From DATIJJ01 sp039936115 (GTDB lineage Bacteria; Pseudomonadota; Gammaproteobacteria; DSM-16500): 7,917 bases of DNA. Positions within the stretch are counted from its first letter, which is position 1. Every line of letters begins with the position of its first letter. Shown here one piece after another: positions 1-6,012 of this stretch. The notes under the pieces were generated by a model that saw nothing but the letters and a program-made list of their open reading frames with translations, made no database searches and had not been told where the DNA came from. The stretch is taken from positions 1-7,917 of the forward strand of contig JBDTIZ010000265.1 of the NCBI GenBank assembly GCA_039936115.1, written 5' to 3'. The position numbers and the translations under genes were made by a program.

Positions 1-77
1 TATGGTTATCGGCTATCAATTGCTCAAAACGCCCTGCAGAACCTTTATTTTAAATGCGACGATTTTTTAAGGGGAGC
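1..77 (-). pseudogene. Possible decayed gene fragment at left edge
   Basis: On the minus strand an ATG at 77-79 opens a short frame (MLPLKNRRI) that meets an in-frame TAA at 50-52 and then continues in the same frame as NKGSAGRFEQLIADNH to the window edge. The second part has ordinary protein-like composition, so this may be the start of a gene broken by a nonsense codon. There is no convincing ribosome binding site before the ATG. A plus-strand frame is also open from 1 to a TAA at 82-84, so the coding strand is not certain. I do not recognise a family; the fragment is too short. Confidence 0.2.
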
Positions 78-84
78 ATGCTAA

Positions 85-367
85 CTCATTGATTTAGAGA
101 TTTCTATGTACTAATGCTTCAGGGCTGAGTAGAAACGTTTAATATCATTAGAAATATTTTTTTTGAAGAGAGCTCTGTACTTGAACATGCAAAAATTTTT
201 TATAGAGAGATGGACGGCGATCGATCTATTTCTTTATGGCCTAAAAATTAAAAACTATACCTTCAGGAACACTAAAGTGGCATCCCTTTAGAAAATCTCA
301 TGTGCGCTCTATCCGGATTTTCATTCCAAAATAACTATCACAATGTTTCAGAGTGCTATCCGAAGAC
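85..367. other. Intergenic region without a recognisable gene
   Basis: This AT-rich stretch lies downstream of the U-box-like gene, which ends at 368 on the minus strand. I see no open frame with coding character beyond shadows of that gene. A small inverted repeat, CTAAAG at 272-277 and CTTTAG at 286-291 with an 8-base spacer, lies about 80 bases past the stop codon. It could form a weak hairpin, but no clean T-run follows it on the minus strand, so I do not call it a terminator. Confidence 0.4.
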
Positions 368-2137
368 TTAGCGCCTTTTTGATCTAAGTAAAGGAGTTTG
401 AGCGTTATCATTATTAAATTCATCATCACTTGGAGCGGGTAAGAGGCTGGCAGGCCCATCCTCTCTCTTTTGCTCTTCTTTACCTTCCTGACTGTGTGCA
501 AAGGTAGACAGTAAAATAGGAGGTGTGCTTGAGAGAGTTTCATCTCTGTGTTCATCAATTACTTCACGGATCTCAAGTGAAGTAATACTGACACTGCTAA
601 GAGGAACCAAATTACTATTCTGGTTCTCAGATACAACGCTTGGTCTTACTGCTGGCAAAAGTCGATAACGGCTATCTGCCTTACCTAGGCCATACATTAA
701 TGAACCTTGCATATAAACTGAAAGAATAGCGAGCATAGCTGCGAGAGGATTTTCAGTTATGGTATAAACTAAAAAACCCGCTGAAAAAGCTGCAAAAAGG
801 CGAAGCACATTGCGACTAGCAAAAATGACTAGCGATTCGTCTTGCGCAAATGGATCAGCTTGATTTCGTAATAATCTTCGCGGATTTCTCAGGTATTCTT
901 TAGCTTCTACTAATGTATTGGCAGTGTTTCGCGCGCTGAGATAAGCATAAGGAAGTCGAAGAAAAGGACGTGCGACTACCGCTGCTGTGAGATATGAATT
1001 ATTACTCCACTGCATACGACGTTCAGTACTGAATATTAAGTCAGCTGCCATAAAAAAACTTAAACTGGAGAGTACAGCTAAAGAATTTATTTGCTCTCTT
1101 ATTCGTCCACTCGCAAAATCTTGAAATACAGCTAAGGTACTTGCTATGGATGGAGTTGCGAAAAGACCTGGAGCAAAAGACATTGACCAAGCTATCAGAA
1201 AAAAGGCAAAAGTCATTGATTCCATGCATAACTTTATCATCGGATAACACAATGAAAGACCGGATGATGAAAGTGCTACTAAAATTACCTCATTAAATAT
1301 ATTCAGCAAACAGAAAGGAGTAACGGCTTTTGCTATAATAAAATATCGATCAGTAAATAATGTATATTGATCATGACGAGGGCGATGGATAAACTGCTGA
1401 CTTTGATACTGAATAACAGCATATTGAAGACGTTCAATAAAGCGTGCTATGGCAGATCGCTTATCGTGACCTAGGATAAGAGGAATAAAATTATCGAGCA
1501 CAAGATCAGTTGCAATCACACCTAAATAAAGAGATTCAAGAGATAAGTTCTGTAAAAATCGGCGTAGTAAATTTGGTATCCAAGGAGGAAGAACTGAATT
1601 TGGCGCGCGCACGTGAGTTCTTACGGTAATGGGAGACGGATTATTACCTAGTAATGGTGCCAATAGTTCACGACCAGCCCTGCGTTCACGTTCGATTTCA
1701 GCAATAAAACTAAGGTGAGAACCGCCGCGACTTTCAATTAATGAAACCAATCCTGACAAGGTGCGCAGATCGTGTTGCTGTTCCACATTCATAGAACGCG
1801 TGATGAACCGCTGCTCCGCCATCAGAAAATTCATATTTTCTAAATTAATCCCGAAACTCGTAAGTTCACCGGAATTGATAGCATCGATAACTGACTGTCT
1901 ATTGTAAAGCACTGGCGAGATTCTACTATGGATAATGTAGACAGGATCATTTAGGAATTCACCGCTTACAGGACATAGAAATCTATTAGAGATAGGAAAC
2001 CAATAATCAATGACTAAGTCTACTAAGTTTCCATTACCCCGAAAGCTTTGCTCAAGCGGCTTCAATTCGTTCTGATATTGTAGCGATAAGGTTCTTAATA
2101 ATCTGGCGGGCATTAGCAGACGGCGAGTATTACTCAT
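368..2137 (-). CDS. U-box-like multi-pass membrane protein, putative effector
   Basis: A 589-residue protein starting at an ATG with GAGG six bases upstream (2144-2147 on the plus strand). Residues about 51-115 resemble a U-box, the RING-like fold of E3 ubiquitin ligases that binds a ubiquitin-charged E2 without zinc: FLCPVSGEFLNDPVYII (53-69) matches the family's CPI-x4-DPV signature, and YNRQSVIDAI (78-87) matches the usual Y-x-R-x-x-I helix. Hydrophobic stretches at about 200-220, 268-295, 302-326, 351-370, 443-460 and 463-483 suggest several membrane spans. The C-terminal ~100 residues are hydrophilic and contain SQEGKEEQKREDG (549-561), similar to the glutamate-rich E-block found near the C-terminus of many Dot/Icm type IV effectors, and the protein ends in basic RSKRR. 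Bacterial U-box proteins are known effectors (LubX and GobX of Legionella); this one is much larger and membrane-rich. The U-box call is moderately secure; secretion and ligase activity are inference. It stands alone on its strand, divergent from the PAS/LuxR gene. Confidence 0.7.
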   Translation of the reverse strand: MSNTRRLLMPARLLRTLSLQYQNELKPLEQSFRGNGNLVDLVIDYWFPISNRFLCPVSGEFLNDPVYIIHSRISPVLYNRQSVIDAINSGELTSFGINLENMNFLMAEQRFITRSMNVEQQHDLRTLSGLVSLIESRGGSHLSFIAEIERERRAGRELLAPLLGNNPSPITVRTHVRAPNSVLPPWIPNLLRRFLQNLSLESLYLGVIATDLVLDNFIPLILGHDKRSAIARFIERLQYAVIQYQSQQFIHRPRHDQYTLFTDRYFIIAKAVTPFCLLNIFNEVILVALSSSGLSLCYPMIKLCMESMTFAFFLIAWSMSFAPGLFATPSIASTLAVFQDFASGRIREQINSLAVLSSLSFFMAADLIFSTERRMQWSNNSYLTAAVVARPFLRLPYAYLSARNTANTLVEAKEYLRNPRRLLRNQADPFAQDESLVIFASRNVLRLFAAFSAGFLVYTITENPLAAMLAILSVYMQGSLMYGLGKADSRYRLLPAVRPSVVSENQNSNLVPLSSVSITSLEIREVIDEHRDETLSSTPPILLSTFAHSQEGKEEQKREDGPASLLPAPSDDEFNNDNAQTPLLRSKRR

Positions 2138-2427
2138 TGTTTACCTCATGTTTTTGTAAAGCAACAAACGTTAATCAGTCATTACATCGTATTTTCGATA
2201 GCTTCTAGTAAAACCATATAATATGTTGTTGAATATAGTTTGTGCATCCGTAGAATTTACGGTATTTAAAATCATATGAAGTATTAGGTGATTAGTCAAA
2301 TCGAAAATTGGGTGCGTAACCGGTAGAGCATTTACTTGACTACCGTCATTTTTATAGATACTTTGAAATCATCGTTCCGCTATTATATGAACAGTTTAAT
2401 CTTGGGTGGTTAACAGGAGAACAACCA
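2138..2427. other. Divergent intergenic region between U-box and PAS/LuxR genes
   Basis: This AT-rich region must carry the promoters of both flanking genes. On the plus strand TTGACT (2336-2341) is a fair -35, but the best-spaced -10 candidates (GATACT at 2357-2362, TACTTT at 2359-2364) are weak; TATTAT at 2381-2386 is a better -10 but lacks a good -35. For the minus-strand gene I see only poor matches, such as TTTACT with TACGAT at a short spacing. No further gene is visible here. Confidence 0.4.
2321..2345. promoter_or_regulatory. Inverted repeat over candidate -35, possible operator
   Basis: CGGTAG (2321-2326) and CTACCG (2340-2345) form a perfect 6-bp inverted repeat with a 13-base spacer. 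The right arm overlaps the TTGACT -35 candidate of the PAS/LuxR gene about 85 bases before its start. Dyads of this kind are typical binding sites for dimeric helix-turn-helix regulators, so autoregulation or control of the divergent gene is possible. The arms are short and could be chance. Confidence 0.25.
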
Positions 2428-3102
2428 ATGAAACCGATAAAAGACCCCCTATTTGATAAGCTTTCATTCGAAAATATAATCGCAAATATCCCCGGTTCTC
2501 TGTGGCTTAAGGATTTAAACTTACGCTATGTTGAATGTAACCAAGACTCATTAAATTTATTTGGCATCCCTGCGAAAGATTTTATTCTTGAAAAAAATGA
2601 TTTTGATATGCCTTGGGCAGACCATGCTGCACAATTACGTGCTAATGATCAACAAGTTATTAAAACTCAAAAATCCTATGCCTTTATTCAAACCGCGCGC
2701 ATGTGGGATGGAAAGGAATTTATTGTTGTCAGTCATAAATCTCCTTTTCGTGACGCTACAGGAAATGTGCTTGGTGTTATGGGTTTTGATACTTTATTTC
2801 AAACGCCTAAAATAACAGAGGCAATAAAAAAATTACATTTTACGGATACTGGTTTGTTATCATTGCACCGTTCTCTTAATCCTACCTATATATTATGTGA
2901 TGATTTTTCAATTTTTAATCTGACAGAACGAGAAGGGCATTGTCTTTTTTATTTAGTTAGAGGAAAAACATCTAAAGAAATTAGTGAAAAATTATATTTA
3001 TCAACTCGCACTATTGAGCAATACACTGACAATATAAAAGTTAAATTTAACTGCAAAAAAAATCGGATCTCATTGAAAAAGCAATTCAGCTGGGTTTTGT
3101 GA
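2428..3102 (+). CDS. PAS-domain LuxR-type transcriptional regulator, frameshifted end
   Basis: A 224-residue protein with AGGAG (2415-2419) eight bases before its ATG. Residues about 13-123 form a PAS sensor domain: IPGSLWLKDLNLRYVECNQ (21-39) and the PFRDATGNVLGVMGF strand pair (106-120) are characteristic. The C-terminal part, from LTEREGHCLFYL (165-176) through GKTSKEISEKLYLSTRTIEQ (179-198), is a LuxR/GerE helix-turn-helix that binds DNA, with the usual conserved T-E-R-E, K-E-I and S-x-R-T-I-E positions. There is no receiver domain, so it would sense a ligand or small signal directly through PAS. The last 14 residues (from N212) do not fit the family: after an A8 run (3055-3062) the conserved final helix is found in the -1 frame. 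The product may therefore lack the end of the HTH domain and be inactive, unless slippage or a sequencing error is involved. Regulators of this single-PAS/LuxR type occur in several copies in Legionellales. No specific target can be named. Confidence 0.8.
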   Translation: MKPIKDPLFDKLSFENIIANIPGSLWLKDLNLRYVECNQDSLNLFGIPAKDFILEKNDFDMPWADHAAQLRANDQQVIKTQKSYAFIQTARMWDGKEFIVVSHKSPFRDATGNVLGVMGFDTLFQTPKITEAIKKLHFTDTGLLSLHRSLNPTYILCDDFSIFNLTEREGHCLFYLVRGKTSKEISEKLYLSTRTIEQYTDNIKVKFNCKKNRISLKKQFSWVL

Positions 3103-3137
3103 ATATCTTACCGAGAGCTTTTTTACAAGATATTTAA
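3063..3137 (+). pseudogene. Displaced 3' end of the PAS/LuxR regulator
   Basis: Read from 3063 in the frame one base off that of the annotated regulator, the DNA encodes SDLIEKAIQLGFVNILP, then six further residues and TAA at 3135-3137. The S-[DE]-L-I-E-K-A-I pattern is the standard last helix of LuxR-type HTH domains. Joined to the upstream sequence it gives ...CKKKSDLIEKAI, which needs nine (or six) adenines where eight are present. This is direct evidence for a one-base loss (or two-base gain) in the homopolymer. Confidence 0.75.
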
Positions 3138-3147
3138 TTATTTTTTT
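3102..3147 (+). terminator. Possible Rho-independent terminator after regulator
   Basis: AATATCTT (3102-3109) and AAGATATT (3127-3134) are a perfect 8-bp inverted repeat, and a run of seven Ts follows at 3141-3147. The stem is AT-rich, the loop is long (17 bases) and six bases separate stem and T-run, so termination would be weak. The hairpin overlaps the original, now out-of-frame, end of the regulator gene. Confidence 0.3.
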
Positions 3148-3182
3148 ATTGCAGTCATTTATCAATGTCAATAAATCAAATT

Positions 3183-3359
3183 TTACTTTTTAGCGGATAA
3201 CCTTCCCTCTATCGCTACATCGTTTTCGATTCTAATGACTGCTTTAGAGGGTCTGCGGACATATAAAGCGAAAAGTTTCATAAAGCGATGTAACTTGTTG
3301 ATTTGAAAAAAATCTCTATATTGGGGTTCTAGGCGTAAACCGTCGAAATTTCTGTCCAC
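3183..3359 (-). pseudogene. 58-residue minus-strand frame, likely gene remnant
   Basis: The frame runs from a GTG at 3357-3359, immediately preceded by an in-frame TAA, to a TAA at 3183-3185. Its product includes FDGLRLEPQYRDFFQINK and, near the end, AVIRIENDVAIEGRLSAKK, with balanced composition and hydrophobic spacing that look more like real protein than random AT-rich DNA. There is no ribosome binding site at the GTG or at the internal ATG (residue 27), so it is more likely the 3' part of a decayed gene than a functional small protein. I do not recognise the family. Confidence 0.3.
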
Positions 3360-3375
3360 TTAGTTAATGACTATT

Positions 3376-3480
3376 TTACTTCAAAATCAGTTTTTCTATT
3401 ATCGCATCAAGATCAATAACAACACTATCTGAAAGTGTTAAATATGGGGTACCAGCCAGATTCGTCCGTAAATGCAACAC
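3376..3480 (-). pseudogene. 34-residue minus-strand frame, possible gene remnant
   Basis: A GTG at 3478-3480 opens a frame ending at TAA 3376-3378; it contains TNLAGTPYLTLSDSVVIDLD followed by AIIEKLILK. The composition is protein-like, but there is no ribosome binding site or ATG and the frame is short. It lies just beyond the stop of the small membrane protein gene and just upstream of the 58-residue frame on the same strand, so the two pieces could belong to one broken gene. The family is not recognised. Confidence 0.2.
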
Positions 3481-3493
3481 AAGGATAGATAAC

Positions 3494-4129
3494 CTACTTT
3501 TTTAAAACCGATACTTTTTTTGTAATAAATTTCATCATTGAAGAGATATCTACTTCCCTCCTAACAAGCTCACTTATGTATGATGAGCTAAATTCATCAA
3601 CTAGTATATGAGTGGGTATGCTGGCTAATATTTCATTTATAGTTTTTCTTTGATTTGTATTGTTAATAGCGTTATGTAATTTTTCTATAAATTTTGAGAA
3701 AGTTTCTTTATCAGGATTATTTGTATACAAGGCAAATGAGATTTGATTTGTAAATTTATCTGAATATAGAGTTAAATTATAACTTTCATTAAAAAATTTC
3801 AACCATAAATACCCAGTTCCTAATAACAAAAGCGACTGCCCAATTATATACAGGGTTATATCGTCGTAACTTTTTGGCGGATTCCAAAACCAGGTGCTTA
3901 GACAGACAATAAAATATCCCGTGAGGATAAAAGCAGTGAGAAACCATCCTATAGATTTTTTTGTAATTTTCTCCGAATTTTCACTAATGTTATCAATTGC
4001 AATTTCTACCTGATTACTTTTAAAAGGAGATTTATTGGAAATAATAATCTTATTGCTGTTTTGGTCTATATCAATTGTTCTTTTTATAAAAGGAAATTTT
4101 TTTTGATGAATAGAAGAATTGTTAGTCAT
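3494..4129 (-). CDS. Small two-helix membrane protein of unknown function
   Basis: A 211-residue protein starting at an ATG with AGGT six bases upstream (4136-4139 on the plus strand). Two hydrophobic segments, about 60-82 (rich in aromatic residues) and 91-113, are joined by a short polar turn (NPPKSYDD) and form a membrane hairpin. The flanking parts look like two halves of one soluble domain: beta-rich RTIDIDQNSNKIIIS (17-31) plus VEIAIDNI before the hairpin, and YNLTLYSDK ... ISFALYT followed by the amphipathic helix KETFSKFIEKLHNAI (141-155) after it. That order resembles a PH-like domain interrupted by a transmembrane hairpin, but this is inference from strand pattern only. The C-terminal ~50 residues look helical. 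An insertion sequence ends 72 bases upstream, in the same transcriptional direction, and may supply or disrupt its promoter. No gene name is recognised. Confidence 0.6.
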   Translation of the reverse strand: MTNNSSIHQKKFPFIKRTIDIDQNSNKIIISNKSPFKSNQVEIAIDNISENSEKITKKSIGWFLTAFILTGYFIVCLSTWFWNPPKSYDDITLYIIGQSLLLLGTGYLWLKFFNESYNLTLYSDKFTNQISFALYTNNPDKETFSKFIEKLHNAINNTNQRKTINEILASIPTHILVDEFSSSYISELVRREVDISSMMKFITKKVSVLKK

Positions 4130-4201
4130 AAAAGTACCTATTTCACAATAAGATTTTATTATCTGTTAAGTCTAATAAAACGATCGTTATTCTGCACCCT
4201 C

Positions 4202-4222
4202 CAGCTCTGACGCATCAGTCTC
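4202..4222 (+). repeat. Left terminal inverted repeat of the insertion sequence
   Basis: The 21 bases beginning CAGCTCTGACGCATCAG match the reverse complement of 5848-5868 at 19 of 21 positions. The differences are G/A at the eighth base and C/T at the nineteenth. It lies 16 bases beyond the transposase stop codon, the usual arrangement for the 3' end of an IS. Confidence 0.85.
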
Positions 4223-4238
4223 TTAAAATCCTACTTTT

Positions 4239-5741
4239 TTAATTACTTCTTAACAAACCTACCCACGCATCAAGTAACATTGCCAATTTTTCATGAATTT
4301 TAATATTTTTATTATGACTTCCGTTATCTCTAACGTATTTTTTTAATTTCTTTGAAAATTGCGTCAGTGCATTTAACGCATGTCCAAGACGCATCAGAAG
4401 GTGAAATCCCCTCATGGCATTCCAGTTATGAGAGAATAAATGTTTATAATGATAGCCACGATTTTTTTCTGTATTAATTGAATCTTCTATCGCTTCTTTT
4501 TTTCTAGCGCCTAAATTTAAAAGTTCATGCGCATTATCAATCGATATTGGGATGCTTGAGATCCAGGTATGCTCTGAATATTTTATCTCAACAGAACCTG
4601 TTTGCCTGTTCACTTCTTCGCGTCGCTCTAAACAAGCTACTAAGCTTACTCTAAGCTCCCAATCATAACCATGCTCTAAATTATTTTTCCAATAAAACTC
4701 CTGTCGTCTTCCACGATAGTACGGTTGTCCTGGAATAACTGTTCTAGCTTTTCTCTGCTTGTTAAGAATTTCCGCAAAGTTTTTTAATCGGTTTTTTGAA
4801 AAATTAATGACATATTCCCAATGGCATTGATGTAAAATACCCATCACGCTTTGCGTTGCATAGAGTGAATCCATAAATACAATAATTTTAAGTCTGGGAA
4901 AATGCTGTTTTAGTCTTTCTGCTAAGCGTTCAAAAGCATTCAACTCGCAGTCTTGTTTGCTTACCGGGTTGCTAAGCTGATTATTTTCCATCGACAAATA
5001 TTCAGTGAGTAGTGGTATGCTCAAACCATTTTTCAAAGTAATGTTGGCTTCCATCGCATAAACATATTGTTGATCTGTTTTACTTTCTTTGCTACCAACA
5101 GTCCGTTGTAGCCAATGCGAATCATGAAGCAGCCCGTTCCGAAATAGTTTTTGGCAACCATCTATCGTGATAGGCAAGCATCCGTTAATCAGAAGTTTTT
5201 TTAATTTCTTACCGTTAATTAATTGTTTAATCAGTGCGATATGTGAAATTTCAATGTCACGCACATTGATTTTTTTTAAAAGACGTGCCAACGTATCTGC
5301 ATGAGGAATTGAATTTAATTCAGGAAATATTTTTTGCAAATGATGATTGATCACAGCTCCTGTCAGCTCTCGATTCATTTCACGACGTGAGCTGAGACGA
5401 AAGACAAAAGCCAGCAATCCAAAAATCATCAAAACAACCATCTTATGTTTGATGCTCTTGGGCCTTCTGGGATCAGGAATGCATGATAATTTTTTAAGGA
5501 GGGGTGGTAATGTTCGTCGCCAAACTTTTATCTGTTCTGCAAGAATATCTTGGCGAGCTACTTTGTCTTCTTCTACGGTTTGATAAGATCGTTTTGCATT
5601 AACTGCTTGAGTACGATGAATAATGTTTGCATCAGCCGCATTAATACCTTCACGGACCTGCTTTTGAGAAACGGATATCTTATTTTTTAAGTCCGCACGA
5701 TAAATGCTATGAGTCACAGGTGATTTGATATTGGTTAACAT
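4239..5741 (-). CDS. DDE transposase, IS4-like superfamily
   Basis: The gene encodes a transposase of 500 residues that would cut and join the element ends. A frame is open from an ATG at 5766-5768, but the ATG at 5739-5741 is preferred: GAGGG (5749-5753) lies seven bases before it, and a perfect TATAAT -10 lies so close to the upstream ATG that transcription would start about there. In the chosen numbering, DPRRPKSIKHK (90-100) and a following hydrophobic helix form the N-terminal region, PITIDGCQKL gives the first aspartate (D194), IIVFMDSLYA the second (D291), and AIEDSINTEKNRGYHYKH the third acidic residue (likely E419) in the [E]-x6-K arrangement of IS4-type enzymes. The frame is intact and all three catalytic residues are present, so the element may be active. 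Many bases after position 419 encode the typical HNWNAMRGFHLLMRLGHALN helix region. Confidence 0.85.
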   Translation of the reverse strand: MLTNIKSPVTHSIYRADLKNKISVSQKQVREGINAADANIIHRTQAVNAKRSYQTVEEDKVARQDILAEQIKVWRRTLPPLLKKLSCIPDPRRPKSIKHKMVVLMIFGLLAFVFRLSSRREMNRELTGAVINHHLQKIFPELNSIPHADTLARLLKKINVRDIEISHIALIKQLINGKKLKKLLINGCLPITIDGCQKLFRNGLLHDSHWLQRTVGSKESKTDQQYVYAMEANITLKNGLSIPLLTEYLSMENNQLSNPVSKQDCELNAFERLAERLKQHFPRLKIIVFMDSLYATQSVMGILHQCHWEYVINFSKNRLKNFAEILNKQRKARTVIPGQPYYRGRRQEFYWKNNLEHGYDWELRVSLVACLERREEVNRQTGSVEIKYSEHTWISSIPISIDNAHELLNLGARKKEAIEDSINTEKNRGYHYKHLFSHNWNAMRGFHLLMRLGHALNALTQFSKKLKKYVRDNGSHNKNIKIHEKLAMLLDAWVGLLRSN

Positions 5742-5773
5742 GGCTAATCCCTCTTCATGTTTCTCCATTTAGA

Positions 5774-5779
5774 ATTATA
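5774..5779 (-). promoter_or_regulatory. -10 box of the transposase promoter
   Basis: On the minus strand this reads TATAAT, a perfect sigma-70 -10 element, inside the IS and pointing into the transposase. Transcription would begin near 5767. No good -35 is found 16-18 bases upstream, which would keep expression low, as is common for transposases. Its position decides the transposase start codon. Confidence 0.55.
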
Positions 5780-5847
5780 TTGTATCATAATGCAGCTCGA
5801 CGAAAATTTTTGATGGTTAGCGTAACCTGTTGATTTTTAATGAGCTT

Positions 5848-5868
5848 GAAACTGATGCGTTAGAGCTG
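5848..5868 (-). repeat. Right terminal inverted repeat of the insertion sequence
   Basis: Read on the minus strand it begins CAGCTCTAACGCATCAG and pairs with 4202-4222 at 19 of 21 bases. It lies about 70 bases upstream of the transposase -10 box, marking the promoter-proximal end of the element. Confidence 0.85.
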
Positions 5869-5952
5869 AACAGCTTCGTCCGTAGTTTATTTGGATTGGC
5901 AGCATAGTTTGTTGATAAAGTAAATTACGAGATTTTTTTAGTTAAAAATTTT

Positions 5953-5982
5953 TTGTAACAGTGCCAAATATCGTACTATACT
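5953..5982 (+). promoter_or_regulatory. Promoter of the nitrilase-ankyrin gene
   Basis: TTGTAA (5953-5958, four of six bases of the -35 consensus) and TATACT (5977-5982, five of six of the -10 consensus) are separated by 18 bases. The start of transcription would fall near 5990, about 23 bases before the chosen ATG. It lies outside the IS, so the gene has its own promoter. Confidence 0.45.
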
Positions 5983-6012
5983 TGATTGAGTATGCTTTCA
6001 GAGGTGTTGTGT

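Larger units (their letters stand above)
3138..3493. other. Intergenic stretch with short gene remnants
   Basis: Between the end of the regulator and the end of the small membrane protein gene there is no intact gene of normal size. Two short minus-strand frames with protein-like composition, listed separately (3183-3359 and 3376-3480), fill most of it. No tRNA, small-RNA promoter pair or strong hairpin is evident. Confidence 0.4.
4202..5868 (-). mobile_element. Complete insertion sequence with DDE transposase, about 1.67 kb
   Basis: The element is bounded by imperfect 21-bp terminal inverted repeats and contains one transposase gene filling nearly its whole length on the minus strand. No matching target-site duplication is seen: the bases outside the left end (ending ...caccctc) and right end (starting aacagcttcg...) do not repeat. 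The transposase is of the IS4-like DDE group, and its DPR-containing N-terminal region also recalls ISAs1/ISNCY-type elements; I cannot assign the family with certainty. It sits between the small membrane protein gene and the nitrilase-ankyrin gene and interrupts no recognisable reading frame. Confidence 0.8.

Noticed and set aside
298..558. 86-codon minus-strand frame overlapping the 3' end of the U-box-like gene
   Set aside because: It is out of frame with the well-supported larger gene on the same strand and has no domain or start signal.
2310..2350. tRNA-like stretch: GGTAGAGCA followed by TTTACTTGAC, resembling the D-arm and anticodon part of a tRNA-Val
   Set aside because: The 5' half of the D-stem, the 3' half of the anticodon stem, the T-arm and the CCA end are all missing, so it cannot fold as a tRNA; the match is probably chance.
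4179..4188. Perfect palindrome AACGATCGTT upstream of the small membrane protein gene
   Set aside because: Ten-base palindromes are common in 8 kb, and no second copy or nearby promoter alignment supports an operator.
3458..5884. Near-identical 14-mers CAG[A/C]TTCGTCCGTA at 3457-3470 and 5871-5884, considered as direct repeats flanking the IS region
   Set aside because: One 13-of-14 match in a window of this size is expected by chance, and neither copy coincides with an IS end.
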